Part shown: positions 33,199 to 42,592 of the stretch, in pieces
How the letters are laid out: the number at the start of each line of letters is the position of its first letter
Position numbering within the stretch: the stretch's first letter is position 1
Source: Desulfomicrobium orale DSM 12838
GTDB lineage: Bacteria; Desulfobacterota; Desulfovibrionia; Desulfovibrionales; Desulfomicrobiaceae
DNA length: 64,000 bases
Assembly: GCF_001553625.1 (NCBI RefSeq)
Contig: NZ_CP014230.1
Location: 248,001-312,000 of the forward strand
Direction: 5' to 3'
The notes under the pieces: generated by a model
What the model saw: only the letters and a program-made list of their open reading frames with translations
The model's database searches: none
Told to the model about the DNA's origin: nothing
Program-made: the position numbers and the translations under genes

Positions 33199-34233
33199 AT
33201 GAGCACATCACACACTGTTTCCGGCCGGGATTACGGCCGTCTCTTCGACATGATCTCCGCCCCCATCAAGACCCGGCTGCTCCAGAGCGGCCTGGACCTG
33301 GGCGTTTTCGATCGTCTGAAAGCCTGGGTCACAGCTTCGGAAGCGGCAAAACACATCGGTATCCATCCGAAAAACGCGGTCCCGTACCTGGATGCCCTGA
33401 CCTGCATCGGCCTGCTGGAGAAGCAGGACGGCCGCTACCGCAACGCGCCCGAAGCCGAGTCCTTCCTGCGCGCGGACAGCCCCGCCTTTCTGGGGCCGCT
33501 GCTGGCCCAAGTTTCCGCCATGTGCGTGGCTCCGCTGGACGACCTGACCGGTCTGCTGCGAAACGGCCCGCAGGAGGAACCCCAGGCCTTTGGCGACGAA
33601 AACCTCTGGCCAGCGTTCACGCGCGACGGCGCGGGCTGGGTCAGGGCGGGCGTGGGCGAACAGATGGCCGCCGTGCTGGCCGCCCTGCCCGAGTTTCCGG
33701 CCATGCGGAAAATGCTCGATCTGGGCGGCGGCCACGGGCTCTTCGCCCAGGCATTCGTACGCGCGCACCCGTCCATGACCGCCATCGTCTTCGACCGCGC
33801 GCCGGTGCTGGCCGTGGCCGAAGAGTTCATCCGCGAAAACGGCATGCAGGACAGAGTTTCCGTGCTGGCCGGAGATTATCTGACTGGCGGCGTCGGCTCT
33901 GGTTACGACCTGGTCTGGGCCTGCTCCACTCTCAATTTCGCCCGTCACGATCTGGACGCTCTGAGCGCCAAAATCCACGCCGCCCTGAATCCCGGCGGGC
34001 TGTTCGTGAGCTTCCAGGACGGCCTGACCCATGAACGTACGCAGCCGGAAACGCTGCTGCCCAGACTGGGCGTCGTGCTCGCCACAGGCCAGGACATGTA
34101 TTTCGATCAGGGAGAAATCGCGCGGAGCATGCTCGGCGCGGGCTTTATATCCGTGCATTCGCGGACCATCGCCACGCCCATGGGCGAGCTGGATCTGGAC
34201 ATCGCCCGCAAAGGCTGGGAGATTCGAAAATGA
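33199..34233 (+). CDS. SAM-dependent O-methyltransferase (plant/acetylserotonin-type)
   Basis: A 344-residue two-domain methyltransferase. The N-terminal winged-helix dimerisation domain contains DLGVFDRLKAWVTASEAAKH. The C-terminal Rossmann domain has motif I MLDLGGGHGLFAQAF, VFDRAPVLAVAEEF and ALNPGGLFVSFQDG. Such enzymes methylate hydroxyl groups of small molecules, often in secondary metabolism. The start at 33199 follows GAGGGC. It overlaps the next gene by four bases (ATGA) and heads an operon with LolA-like, DUF1302-like and RND genes, under operator site 5. The substrate is unknown. Confidence 0.8.
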   Translation: MSTSHTVSGRDYGRLFDMISAPIKTRLLQSGLDLGVFDRLKAWVTASEAAKHIGIHPKNAVPYLDALTCIGLLEKQDGRYRNAPEAESFLRADSPAFLGPLLAQVSAMCVAPLDDLTGLLRNGPQEEPQAFGDENLWPAFTRDGAGWVRAGVGEQMAAVLAALPEFPAMRKMLDLGGGHGLFAQAFVRAHPSMTAIVFDRAPVLAVAEEFIRENGMQDRVSVLAGDYLTGGVGSGYDLVWACSTLNFARHDLDALSAKIHAALNPGGLFVSFQDGLTHERTQPETLLPRLGVVLATGQDMYFDQGEIARSMLGAGFISVHSRTIATPMGELDLDIARKGWEIRK

Positions 34234-35015
34234 AAACCGCTCTCGGGATGCTGGGGCTTGGCCTCTTGCTGCTGTTCCACCCTACGGCCCTTCCGGCTCA
34301 GGAGCTCTCGGGCCGGGAGATCATGACCCTGGTGTACGACCGTGCCGACGGAGAAGACCGCACCGCCACCATCACCATGACCCTCGTCAACAGACGCGGC
34401 AGCCAGCGCGTGCGCACGGTACAGAGCTTTTCCAAGGATTACGGACCGGACAGGAAATCGGTCATGGTCTTTCAGGAGCCCGCCGACGTGCGCGGCACGG
34501 CCTATCTGGCCTGGGACTACGAAGACGCCGGCCGCGAAGACGACAAGTGGCTGTATATACCAAGCATCCGCAAGGCGCGGCGTATCAGCGGGGCCTCGCG
34601 CAACGAGTATTTCATGGGCACGGACTTCACCTACGACGACATGGGCCGCCGCGCCGTGGACGAGGACACGCACACCCTCCTCGGCGAGGAAACCGTGCTG
34701 GAACACCCGTGCTGGAAGATAGAGTCCGTCCCCGTGAACAAGGACGACCTGTACACGCGCAAGGTGCTCTGGGTCAGCCAACGGGCACATCTGGTCATGC
34801 AGGGCGAATACTATGACAGGGACGGCCTGATCAAAACGTACAAGGCCCTCGACGTACGCGAGCAGGACGGCTTCTGGACGCTCATGCGCTCGGAAATGGA
34901 CAACGTGTCCCGTGAGCACAAAACCGTCATGGAGTCGGCCGAGGTGCGCTACGACTCCGGCCTGGAGGACAGCCTGTTCCAGGTTTCCACCATCGAACGG
35001 GGACGCGTCCGGTAG
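34230..35015 (+). CDS. LolA-like outer-membrane lipoprotein-sorting family protein
   Basis: A 261-residue secreted protein with signal peptide ending ALPAQE. It shows REIMTLVYDRADGEDRTATI, PADVRGTAYLAWDYED, KWLYIPSIRKARRISG and MGTDFTYDDM, which I recognise as the PF17131 outer-membrane lipoprotein-sorting-like family. These beta-sheet half-barrels are typically encoded beside MMPL-type RND pumps and may carry lipid-like cargo across the periplasm. It is coupled to the upstream methyltransferase by a four-base overlap and lies five bases from the next gene. Confidence 0.82.
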   Translation: MKTALGMLGLGLLLLFHPTALPAQELSGREIMTLVYDRADGEDRTATITMTLVNRRGSQRVRTVQSFSKDYGPDRKSVMVFQEPADVRGTAYLAWDYEDAGREDDKWLYIPSIRKARRISGASRNEYFMGTDFTYDDMGRRAVDEDTHTLLGEETVLEHPCWKIESVPVNKDDLYTRKVLWVSQRAHLVMQGEYYDRDGLIKTYKALDVREQDGFWTLMRSEMDNVSREHKTVMESAEVRYDSGLEDSLFQVSTIERGRVR

Positions 35016-35020
35016 CCGCC

Positions 35021-36268
35021 ATGCGCGCGTTCATTCTGTCCTCGCTTCTCCTGTTCGTTCTGGGCTCGCTCCCGGCCGGGGCGGAGGATCGTCCCTGGAC
35101 GGATCGCCTGCGGTTATCCGGACTGGCCGAGACTATCCAGTCTTTCCGGCTGAGCGACACCTCCGACCAGGTCACGTCCCGGCTGCACGCCCGCCTGGAG
35201 CTGGGCGCGGATCTGGATCTTGCCTACGTCTTCGTATCCGCCGACGCGGAAAAAAACTGGAAGATTCCCTCGGAAACCGGAACCTCGATCCACGAGGCCT
35301 GGGTCGAGCATGTGCACGACGGCTGGGACATACGGGCCGGGCGGCAGATCATCATCTGGGGCAAGGCCGACGGCGTGCAGATCACGGACATCATCTGCCC
35401 GCCCGACAACACCGAGGCCCTGATCCGCGATCTGGATGAAATCCGCCGCCCCGTGGACGCCCTCAGATTCCGGCTGCTTCGGGGCTCGGTCGATGCGGAA
35501 GCCATCTGGATTCCGGTCTTCCGTCCCGCGAAACTGCCCGAGAGCGGTACCCCGTGGGCTGTGGAGCGCACACCCGGGCCGGTCCGGGTGGACATGGCCG
35601 ATACGGATGAACCCGGCTCCGGCCTCGAAAACAGTGAAATCGCCCTCAAGATTTCGGCCTACCTGCCCGGCGTGGACGTAGCGGCATCGGTCTTCCACAC
35701 CTGGGACGACTTTCCGGCCATGCACCGCGACCTGGTCCGGGACGGGGGAGAGACAAGACTTCGCGTGCGGCCCAGGCACCACCGCCTGACCGTGTACGGT
35801 CTGGAGTTTTCCCGGCCGTGGTCGGATTTCGTGTTCCGAGGCGAGGCGGCCTGGTATGCGGGACGCTATTTCGAACACGGCCGTCCGGAACAGGGGCCGC
35901 GGCCCAAGGACGCCCTGAAATGGCTCGGCGGCGTGGACTGGACGCCCGGAGACGACTGGACGGTCATCGCCCAGATATTCGGGCAGAGCATCGCCGGACA
36001 CGGAGGGGAACTGGCCGCGCCGGAGCACGATGTCAGCGCCAGTCTGAACATCTCCAAAAGCATGCTGCGGCAGACCCTGACCCTGTCCAACATGCTCTAC
36101 TTCCATTTCAACGAGGGCGATTTCCTGAACCGCGTGAAGGCCGACTACGAACTGCGCGACGGCCTGCACCTGCTGGCCGGGCTGGATTTCTTCGGCGGCG
36201 GGGACACGGGTTTCGGCGTCTACGAAGACAATTCGCAGGCGTGGATCAAGCTCAAGTACAATTTCTAG
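35021..36268 (+). CDS. DUF1302-like outer-membrane beta-barrel protein
   Basis: A 415-residue protein with signal peptide (MRAFILSSLLLFVLGSLPAG), many alternating beta segments, and a terminal phenylalanine (WIKLKYNF) as in barrel proteins. The segment AGRQIIIWGKADGVQITDII is characteristic of the DUF1302-type family that accompanies RND/MMPL exporters. It probably forms the outer-membrane exit for the product moved by the RND protein encoded next. Five bases separate it from the LolA-like gene. Confidence 0.75.
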   Translation: MRAFILSSLLLFVLGSLPAGAEDRPWTDRLRLSGLAETIQSFRLSDTSDQVTSRLHARLELGADLDLAYVFVSADAEKNWKIPSETGTSIHEAWVEHVHDGWDIRAGRQIIIWGKADGVQITDIICPPDNTEALIRDLDEIRRPVDALRFRLLRGSVDAEAIWIPVFRPAKLPESGTPWAVERTPGPVRVDMADTDEPGSGLENSEIALKISAYLPGVDVAASVFHTWDDFPAMHRDLVRDGGETRLRVRPRHHRLTVYGLEFSRPWSDFVFRGEAAWYAGRYFEHGRPEQGPRPKDALKWLGGVDWTPGDDWTVIAQIFGQSIAGHGGELAAPEHDVSASLNISKSMLRQTLTLSNMLYFHFNEGDFLNRVKADYELRDGLHLLAGLDFFGGGDTGFGVYEDNSQAWIKLKYNF

Positions 36269-36307
36269 AAGCCATCCGGCCGCCCCGCCGGTTCGAGGAG
36301 AGAACCC

Positions 36308-38674
36308 ATGCTGCCACTTACCCGGATCAACATGTTTTTCCGGCGTCTCGGACAGGCGGTGGTCCGCCTGCGCTGGCCGGTCATCATTCTGTTCGCCCTG
36401 CTGGCCGGAGTCTGCGCCGGTGGACTGCGGCTGGTGGAGGCGGAAACGGATCAGGACAGCTGGTTCATGGAGGACGACGAGCTGCTGGCCGCCAAAAAGC
36501 GCATGGAGAACATCTTCGGCAACGAGGATTTCTGCGCGGCCCTGCTCACGGCCGAAGACGTGTTCCGGCCGGAAATCCTGCGCGCCATCCGCAAGCTGGG
36601 GCGGGAACTGAAAGAAGGCGTTCCCTACGCCGAGGAAGTGGTCTCTCTGACAGATCTCGAATTCACCCAGGGAGTGGAAGGCGGCATCGAAATCACCCAG
36701 CTCGTTCCGGAGAACATTCCCGAGGACCGGGCTGCTCTGGAGGCCCTGCGAGCCAGGGCCATGTCCAGGATTTCGCTGAAAAACCGCATGGTTTCCGAGG
36801 ACAGCACCCAGACCTGGCTCATCCTGCGCCTCAAGCGCCTGCCCAAGGCCGAAGCCAACAAGGAGGCTCCGGTCATGGTCGCGGGGCGGGCCTTCAACCG
36901 TATCATCCACCAGCCCGAATACGCCCTGCTCAGCCCCAAGGGCGCGGGACTGCCCGTGGTCTTCGTGGACAAGCTTGATTTCTTCAACCAGGAGACGCCG
37001 CGCCTGTTCAGTTTCTCCCTGCTCGTGACCGCCCTCATCCTGGGTGTTTTCCTGCGCAGCCTGCGCGGCGTGCTCTTTCCGATCCTGTCCGCCGGAGGCG
37101 TGCTGATCGCGATTTTCGGCATGCAGGGTTTTCTGGGCATCCGTACGGACCCGAGCGCCATCTTCATGCCCGTTTTTCTCACTCTGGCCGTGTCCGTGGG
37201 CTATTCCATCCACATGTTCAATCACTTCGCCCTGGCCTTCGCCCAGACCGGACGCCGCGTGCAGGCCGTGGTCATGGCTCTGGAAGAAACGGGCTGGCCT
37301 CTGCTGTTCAGCGCCCTGACCACGGTGGCGGCCCTCCTGTCCTTCGCCTTCATTCCCCTGAGACCCATCCGCTGGGTGGGGCTCACCTCGGCGGCCCTGG
37401 TCGGCCTGGCCTGCCTGGCGGCGCTCATCCTGCTGCCGGCCCTGCTCAGTTTCGGACGGGACAGGGCCGTTTCCGGCGACGGCGCACGCAAACTCCTCCC
37501 GCGCACGGGCAGGCTGACCCAGCGGCTGATGGGCAGACTCGCCCGCGCCTCTCTGTTCATGTCGCGTGCGTCGCTCTACCTGTTGCCCGCCATCGTTCTT
37601 GTCTGCGCCTGGGGGCTCACGCGGGTGGAAGTATCCTTCGATATCCTCAAGAGCTTCGGCCGCAGGGTTCCTTACGTGAACCGCATCTACGAGGTCGGCC
37701 AGTCCAAGGTGGGCTCCATCTATTCCTACAGCCTGGCTCTGGAATTCGACCAGCCGGGAGCGGCCAAGGAGCCGGAAAATCTGAAGAAATTTGAAGAACT
37801 GATCGCAGGTATCGACGAGCTCAGGCTGACCAAGAAGACGACCTCCATCCTCCAGATATTAAAAGATCTGAACCAGGTCCTGCACGAGGGCGATCCGGCC
37901 TGGTATGTCCTGCCCGAGTCCAGAGATATGGCGGCACAGCTGCTGCTCCTGTACGAAAACGCCGGAGGACTGGAAACCGAGAAATGGATCGACTACGATT
38001 ACCAGCGCCTGAAAGTCATGGTGGAAATGGGGGATTACAACTCGGGTGAGGCCGCGCGGGAACTGCGCTGGATCGAAGACCGAGCGCGGGAGCTTTTCCC
38101 CGGGGCCCATGTGGCTCTGACGGGAGCCATCTCGCAGTACACCGTGGCCCAGGATTACGTGTCCTATGGGCAGATCAAATCTCTGGGAGCGGCCTTCGCC
38201 GTGGTCACCGTCCTCATGATGATCGTCTTCGGCAGCCTGCGTCTGGGACTCATCTCCATGATCCCCAACATCGCCCCGGCCCTCGCCGTCGGCGGCATCA
38301 TGGGCTTCGCGGACATTCCTCTGGACATCATTTCCGTGACCATCATGCCCATGCTGCTTGGTCTGGCCGTGGACGACACCATCCATTTCATCAACCATTG
38401 CCAGCTGGAATTCGAGCGATACGGCAACTACGCCGAAAGCTGCCGGAGGACCTTTCTGGCCGTGGGCGGGGCGCTCTTCATGACCACCGTGATTCTGACC
38501 CTGAATTTTGCCGTATACATGGTTTCGGTGGTCAAATTCTTCTTCCACATGGGCATCCTGGTGGGCGCGGGGCTTCTGGCGGCCCTGCTGGCCGACTATT
38601 TCGTGACACCGGCCCTCATCATCCGGACCAAAGCCTTCGGCCCGGAACGACCCGGGCCGGCGTCGCAGGGATAA
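36308..38674 (+). CDS. RND transporter of the MMPL family
   Basis: A 788-residue inner-membrane protein with the duplicated RND plan: one helix, a large periplasmic loop and five helices, then the same again. The signature positions LAVSVGYSIHMFNHFAL in the first half and LGLAVDDTIHFINHCQLEF in the second are typical of MMPL proteins that move lipids or hydrophobic compounds using proton flow. The start has a GAGGAG site. With the O-methyltransferase, LolA-like and DUF1302-like genes it forms a complete envelope export route. The cargo is unknown; a methylated lipid or lipophilic metallophore is a guess. Confidence 0.87.
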   Translation: MLPLTRINMFFRRLGQAVVRLRWPVIILFALLAGVCAGGLRLVEAETDQDSWFMEDDELLAAKKRMENIFGNEDFCAALLTAEDVFRPEILRAIRKLGRELKEGVPYAEEVVSLTDLEFTQGVEGGIEITQLVPENIPEDRAALEALRARAMSRISLKNRMVSEDSTQTWLILRLKRLPKAEANKEAPVMVAGRAFNRIIHQPEYALLSPKGAGLPVVFVDKLDFFNQETPRLFSFSLLVTALILGVFLRSLRGVLFPILSAGGVLIAIFGMQGFLGIRTDPSAIFMPVFLTLAVSVGYSIHMFNHFALAFAQTGRRVQAVVMALEETGWPLLFSALTTVAALLSFAFIPLRPIRWVGLTSAALVGLACLAALILLPALLSFGRDRAVSGDGARKLLPRTGRLTQRLMGRLARASLFMSRASLYLLPAIVLVCAWGLTRVEVSFDILKSFGRRVPYVNRIYEVGQSKVGSIYSYSLALEFDQPGAAKEPENLKKFEELIAGIDELRLTKKTTSILQILKDLNQVLHEGDPAWYVLPESRDMAAQLLLLYENAGGLETEKWIDYDYQRLKVMVEMGDYNSGEAARELRWIEDRARELFPGAHVALTGAISQYTVAQDYVSYGQIKSLGAAFAVVTVLMMIVFGSLRLGLISMIPNIAPALAVGGIMGFADIPLDIISVTIMPMLLGLAVDDTIHFINHCQLEFERYGNYAESCRRTFLAVGGALFMTTVILTLNFAVYMVSVVKFFFHMGILVGAGLLAALLADYFVTPALIIRTKAFGPERPGPASQG

Positions 38675-38960
38675 CCCAGAGCCCGGAAATTTTAGCTGCA
38701 TAAAATTCTGCCAGCGGCATCCCACGGATGCGGCGTTCCAAGCTCATGGGCGGACCGGCCTGCTCTTCCCGATAAAATCCACCGTCTGGCAACAAGTTGC
38801 GACGTTTTCTCCGATTACTCCCCCGATTTTCCCGGCGAGAAAAGCGTTGCAAATCGCCCATTCATAAATTAGCCATCTTGAAAAAAGGGACGGTGCCAGT
38901 GCCTCCGTCGACAGATTCAACCCAGGACCTGATTCCCATAGCATCCGACACGCCGCAGCC

Positions 38961-39995
38961 ATGTACACACCCGATCCCCGATCCAGAATGGCATCCGACA
39001 AAACTCCGTTTATCCAGACCTTCCGGGATTACTACCGCACTCATGACTGCTTTGTGGAAGTTGCCTCCCATGCCTATCCGGAGCCGGACCAGCTGCGCAT
39101 GGAGCTGAAATACCCGGCAGGCAGGGGATGGATGGAATTCATCCAGATAAGCCAGGGACTGGGCGTGGGCATGTGCGAGTACGAGCTGTCCCGCCCTTTG
39201 GGCGGCGGCTATCCCAAAGAGATACGGACATCTTTTCGCATCAATCTGATGCTTTCCGGTGAATTCGAACTTTTCGTACCCGCCGCCAATCGAAACCAGA
39301 TCATACGCGGCGGAGAAATATGGGCATGCCGGAATTTCAGGGAGGACCTGCACTTCAAGCAGCCCCCGGGAAAACCCATTCGCGGAATCTCCATCGACCT
39401 GCCGAAATCCATGATCGAATCCTGGCTCAGTACCTCGCAATGCGAAACGAACAGGTGTCTCAGGATGCTCCTCGGCGAGGAGTCTTTGCCTCGCGGCACG
39501 TTTCCTCCGGGAATGTTCCCTCTGTCCCGCTCCCCACAGCGGACCGCGGCCCTGACGGAGCTGGCTTCACAGATTCTGGATGCCCGGCGGGACACCGTCT
39601 GCGGACGCCTGCATTTCGAAGCCCTGACTCTGGAACTCCTGGCCCGGATACTGGACTTTGAGCTTCCGGCCAGCACCCGCTCTTTCCGCGCACCCATTGA
39701 CGAAACCATCGACATCCTGCGCATGGAATGGGCCAACCCGCCGACCATCTCGGCCCTGTCCCGCCGCGTCGGTCTGAACGAATGCTATCTCAAGGCCGAT
39801 TTCCGGCAGCGCACCGGACGATCCATCGGCGAGTACGTACGCCAGCTGCGCATGAAACACGCCCTGGAGCTTCTGGAGTCCGGCCGGTCGGTCCTCCAAG
39901 CGGCCACGGCGGTGGGCTACTCCAACCCCAGCCATTTCAGTGCGGCCTTCAAAAAACAGTACGGCCGCCTGCCATCGTCCTGCCTCGCCAGATAA
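38961..39995 (+). CDS. AraC-family transcriptional regulator (second, PchR-like)
   Basis: A 344-residue regulator with a C-terminal double helix-turn-helix: PTISALSRRVGLNECYLKAD and SVLQAATAVGYSNPSHFSAA with FKKQYGRLPSS. The N-terminal domain (NLMLSGEFELFV and IRGISIDLPKSMIESWL) matches the style of PchR-like siderophore sensors. The start is uncertain: ATG 38961 or 38988 (MASDKTPF); neither has a strong ribosome site. It may share control of the paired operators with the regulator at 19.6-20.6 kb. It stands alone between the RND operon and the convergent TPR gene. Confidence 0.85.
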   Translation: MYTPDPRSRMASDKTPFIQTFRDYYRTHDCFVEVASHAYPEPDQLRMELKYPAGRGWMEFIQISQGLGVGMCEYELSRPLGGGYPKEIRTSFRINLMLSGEFELFVPAANRNQIIRGGEIWACRNFREDLHFKQPPGKPIRGISIDLPKSMIESWLSTSQCETNRCLRMLLGEESLPRGTFPPGMFPLSRSPQRTAALTELASQILDARRDTVCGRLHFEALTLELLARILDFELPASTRSFRAPIDETIDILRMEWANPPTISALSRRVGLNECYLKADFRQRTGRSIGEYVRQLRMKHALELLESGRSVLQAATAVGYSNPSHFSAAFKKQYGRLPSSCLAR

Positions 39996-40192
39996 GAACA
40001 CGGGCAGCGCACGAAATCCCGCACTCCGCCATGCTCTGCGGCCTTTGCCACTGTCCTGCCGGAGAATCCATCCTTTCATCCACACCCATCTGCGCCATTT
40101 CCAGTAGGGAGCTTACCGGGTCGCCCTGCTGTTTCAGCACAAAACCCGCAGGTATTCCGGGTTCAGGAACCTGTCCTGTGCGCCACCCCGCC

Positions 40193-40219
40193 CAAAAAAG
40201 AAGCGCCCGAAGGCGCTTC
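40193..40219 (-). terminator. Rho-independent terminator of the TonB2-like operon
   Basis: On the minus strand the stem GAAGCGCC-TTCG-GGCGCTTC has a UUCG tetraloop and is followed by TTTTTT. It lies 25 bases after the TPR gene stop. Confidence 0.9.
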
Positions 40220-40243
40220 ATAAAACATCAGCGAAGATGGGCT

Positions 40244-41449
40244 CTATAACGCGGCCACGGCCCGCAGCAGCTCCTCGGCCTGAGCGCGGACCGAGGAATA
40301 CTTTCTGGCCTTCTCCAACGCGGCCGAGGCCAGACTCTTGTTGCGCAGCTGCAAGGCGCAATAGCCCTGCATGAGCTGGCTCCGTCCGTCGGAGGCATCC
40401 AGGCGCAGGCTTTCGGCATAGGCGTCGTAGGCTTTTCTGTACTCGCCAAGTTCAAAATAGGCCTGCCCCGCTATGCGCCACATTTCCGCGCCGGGGCGTT
40501 CGCTCGCGGCCTTGGATGCAAAGGATGCGGCCTGCGCCGGCTGATGTGCGGCCAGATAGGAGCGGGCCAATTTCTCCCGCAGGCTGCTGCTCCCGGTTCT
40601 GGGCAGGGCCCGCGCGTACCACTGTGCCGCCCGAAGGGGCACCCCGGCGGCGGAATAGATATCTCCGATCAGGATTTCCTCCTCCGCGGGAATGGTTCCG
40701 GCCAGGGTCGCGTAAACCTCCCAGGCGCTCAGGGCCTCCTTGTAGCTGTGCTGCCGGGTCTGCATCTGGGCCAGCAGTTTCCACCATCCGGGGTTCTCCT
40801 GATCCCGGGCCAGCAGCCCTTTTACGGTCTGGGCCGCCTTGGCCCCCTTGCCGAGCTCCATATACGTCTTGAGCAGGGCCTCCAGCCATTCCTGTCTGGG
40901 AGCGCCCAGGGCGCCGGAAGCCAGCCGCTCCAGAGCGGGCAGGGCTTCGGCGTTCCTCTTTCCCATGAGGTAGGCGGCGGCCGACTGGTACAGCAGAGCG
41001 CCATCCTTTTTCCCGTCCAGTTCGTAGGCTTTGCCCAGGGCCCGGCCGGCAACGGCATACTGCCCCAGATCGTAGGCTGCCTTGCCCTGATTGGCCCAGG
41101 CCGGAGCGAAGTCCGGCCGCAGGGACGTGGCCGAAGTGTAATGCTCCAGAGCGCGGGCGTTCTTGCCTTGCATGATCAGGGCGTTCCCCAGCAGAAACTC
41201 CACAAAATGATGCTTCGGCGCGGGATGTTTCGCCATGTAGTCGCCAAGGATTTTCTCGGCCTGGGCGTACTGCTTTTTGTTCATGGCCTGATCGGCGTTG
41301 TAGAGGGCTTCCTGCATGGGCCGGGACAGTTCTTCCCTGCCCTGCTCCGCCAATGCGGAAACGGGTGCCGATGCACAGCACGCGAAAAAGACGCAGACCG
41401 CCATCCGGAGCAACGGCCCGGAAACGCGCGGCAAGTGGGACATACGCAT
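40244..41449 (-). CDS. TPR-repeat protein of the TonB2-like system
   Basis: A 401-residue secreted protein with N-terminal signal (VCVFFACCASAPVSALAEQ) and about eight or nine tetratricopeptide repeats, e.g. PAWANQGKAAYDLGQYAVAG and WRIAGQAYFELGEYRKAYDA. A TPR protein of this kind accompanies the TonB2/TtpC systems of Vibrio and others and is needed there for uptake, probably as a periplasmic scaffold. A GGAGG site precedes ATG 41449. It is the last gene of the six-gene minus-strand operon. Confidence 0.82.
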   Translation of the reverse strand: MRMSHLPRVSGPLLRMAVCVFFACCASAPVSALAEQGREELSRPMQEALYNADQAMNKKQYAQAEKILGDYMAKHPAPKHHFVEFLLGNALIMQGKNARALEHYTSATSLRPDFAPAWANQGKAAYDLGQYAVAGRALGKAYELDGKKDGALLYQSAAAYLMGKRNAEALPALERLASGALGAPRQEWLEALLKTYMELGKGAKAAQTVKGLLARDQENPGWWKLLAQMQTRQHSYKEALSAWEVYATLAGTIPAEEEILIGDIYSAAGVPLRAAQWYARALPRTGSSSLREKLARSYLAAHQPAQAASFASKAASERPGAEMWRIAGQAYFELGEYRKAYDAYAESLRLDASDGRSQLMQGYCALQLRNKSLASAALEKARKYSSVRAQAEELLRAVAAL

Positions 41450-41493
41450 ATGCACCTCCGGTTCGGGGATGAATACGGATGCGCCGCCCGGAC

Positions 41494-42171
41494 TCACCGG
41501 GTCAGCTCGAATTTGATGGAAGTGACCACTCTGGTGCGGACCAGCTGGCCGTCTTTTTTCCCGGGCGAAAATTTCCAGCGCGGCAGCGTCTTCAGGACGC
41601 TGTCCTCGAACATGCCCGCGGGCGTGGCCGAAACGATCTCCACATCGCTGACGGAACCATCCTGATTGACCAGAAAGCGCACCTCCACCACGCCTTCCAC
41701 ATTCAGCCGCTTGGCCCGCTGGGGATAGGGCGGCTTGACCTGCTTCTGGACAGCGGGGACCTGGTCCACCTCTTCCAGAGAAAACAGGTCGCTGGACAGA
41801 GCGGCCGGAGCGGGAGCCGCCTCGGCCGGAGGAGCGGCCACGGCCATCCCCGCCGCCAGCTGCGGATTGATCTCGAAGTTCAGGTCTGGCAGCTGCAGAT
41901 CCATCCTGGGCACATCCACCGGTTTCCGGGGCATGGTCATGGCCGGCATGATCTTGGGCGGCTCCGGCGGCTTGGGGGGCTCCGGCGTCTCCTCCTTTTC
42001 CGGCGGCGGAGCGGGCGGCGTCACATCCACCAGCTGCACCGCCGTGATGTCCTCCAGATCGGTCCCCGACGACTGCGTGCCCACCAGAACGGGCAACAGG
42101 CCGAACAGCAGCAGATTGACCACCAGGGCCCCGGCCAGGCCCGCCAGCAGGCGTTTCCGGCGCGGTTTCAC
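41494..42171 (-). CDS. tonB: TonB-family energy transducer
   Basis: A 225-residue protein with a basic N-terminus, one membrane helix (LLAGLAGALVVNLLLFGLLP), a proline-rich periplasmic linker (PPAPPPEKEETPEPPKPPEP), and the C-terminal TonB domain with PPYPQRAKRLNVEGVVEVRF and FSPGKKDGQ. It transmits proton-motive energy to outer-membrane receptors. The start is a GTG at 42171, two bases after the exbD stop. The frame is open much further upstream through exbD, but that part is out-of-frame exbD sequence, not TonB. Three TonB receptors in this window are likely clients. Confidence 0.92.
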   Translation of the reverse strand: MKPRRKRLLAGLAGALVVNLLLFGLLPVLVGTQSSGTDLEDITAVQLVDVTPPAPPPEKEETPEPPKPPEPPKIMPAMTMPRKPVDVPRMDLQLPDLNFEINPQLAAGMAVAAPPAEAAPAPAALSSDLFSLEEVDQVPAVQKQVKPPYPQRAKRLNVEGVVEVRFLVNQDGSVSDVEIVSATPAGMFEDSVLKTLPRWKFSPGKKDGQLVRTRVVTSIKFELTR

Positions 42172-42173
42172 CC

Positions 42174-42592
42174 CTACCCCTCGGCCGCGCTCTTGGACGC
42201 GGCGATGCTCACGCTCTTGGCTCCGGCCAGACGGCACTGATCCATGACCTGGATGACCACGCCCGTGCTGCTGGCCTTGTCCGCCACGATGACCACCGCC
42301 CCCTCGGGGTTCTCGGCCATGCTGCGTTCCACATGGGCGCGCACGCTGCGGATGTCGATCTCCTTGGATTCCAGAAACACCTTCCCGGCGGCGGAAACGC
42401 CGATCAGGATATTGCCCGCTTCCTTGAGAGTGGCCGTGGATGCCTGCGGGCGCCCACATCAACGCCCGATTCCTTCACGAAGCTCGTGGTCACCAGAAAG
42501 AAAATGAGCAGCAGGAAGACGAGATCGATGAGCGGAGCCATGTTGATCTCCGCGGTTCTTCCGCTGCGCAGGGTCCGGCGGATACTGATCAC
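42174..42592 (-). pseudogene. exbD: ExbD with a one-base frameshift
   Basis: The first part ([38 protein letters not shown]) is a normal ExbD N-terminus with the essential membrane aspartate in PLIDLVF. The second part ([15 protein letters not shown], then VFLESKEIDIRSVRAHVERS and the rest) lies in another frame. The break is at a GGG run near 42453-42456. Adding one G restores [16 protein letters not shown] and a 139-residue ExbD, the usual length. As read, translation stops at 42404 after 62 residues. It may be a sequencing error, a real mutation or, less likely, recoding. It overlaps exbB by four bases. Confidence 0.88.

Noticed and set aside
38800-38840. A sixth paired operator before the second AraC gene
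   Set aside because: TTCTCCG and TTTCCCGG occur about 22 bases apart, but neither has the CGGG half, so the match is not convincing.
41494-42462. TonB starting far upstream at 42462
   Set aside because: The extra residues are out-of-frame exbD codons; the GTG at 42171 begins the typical basic segment and membrane helix.
42404-42592. exbD as a genuine short protein or programmed frameshift
   Set aside because: A 62-residue product would lack the periplasmic domain. No recognised slippery heptamer or stimulator is visible, so mutation or sequencing error is simpler.
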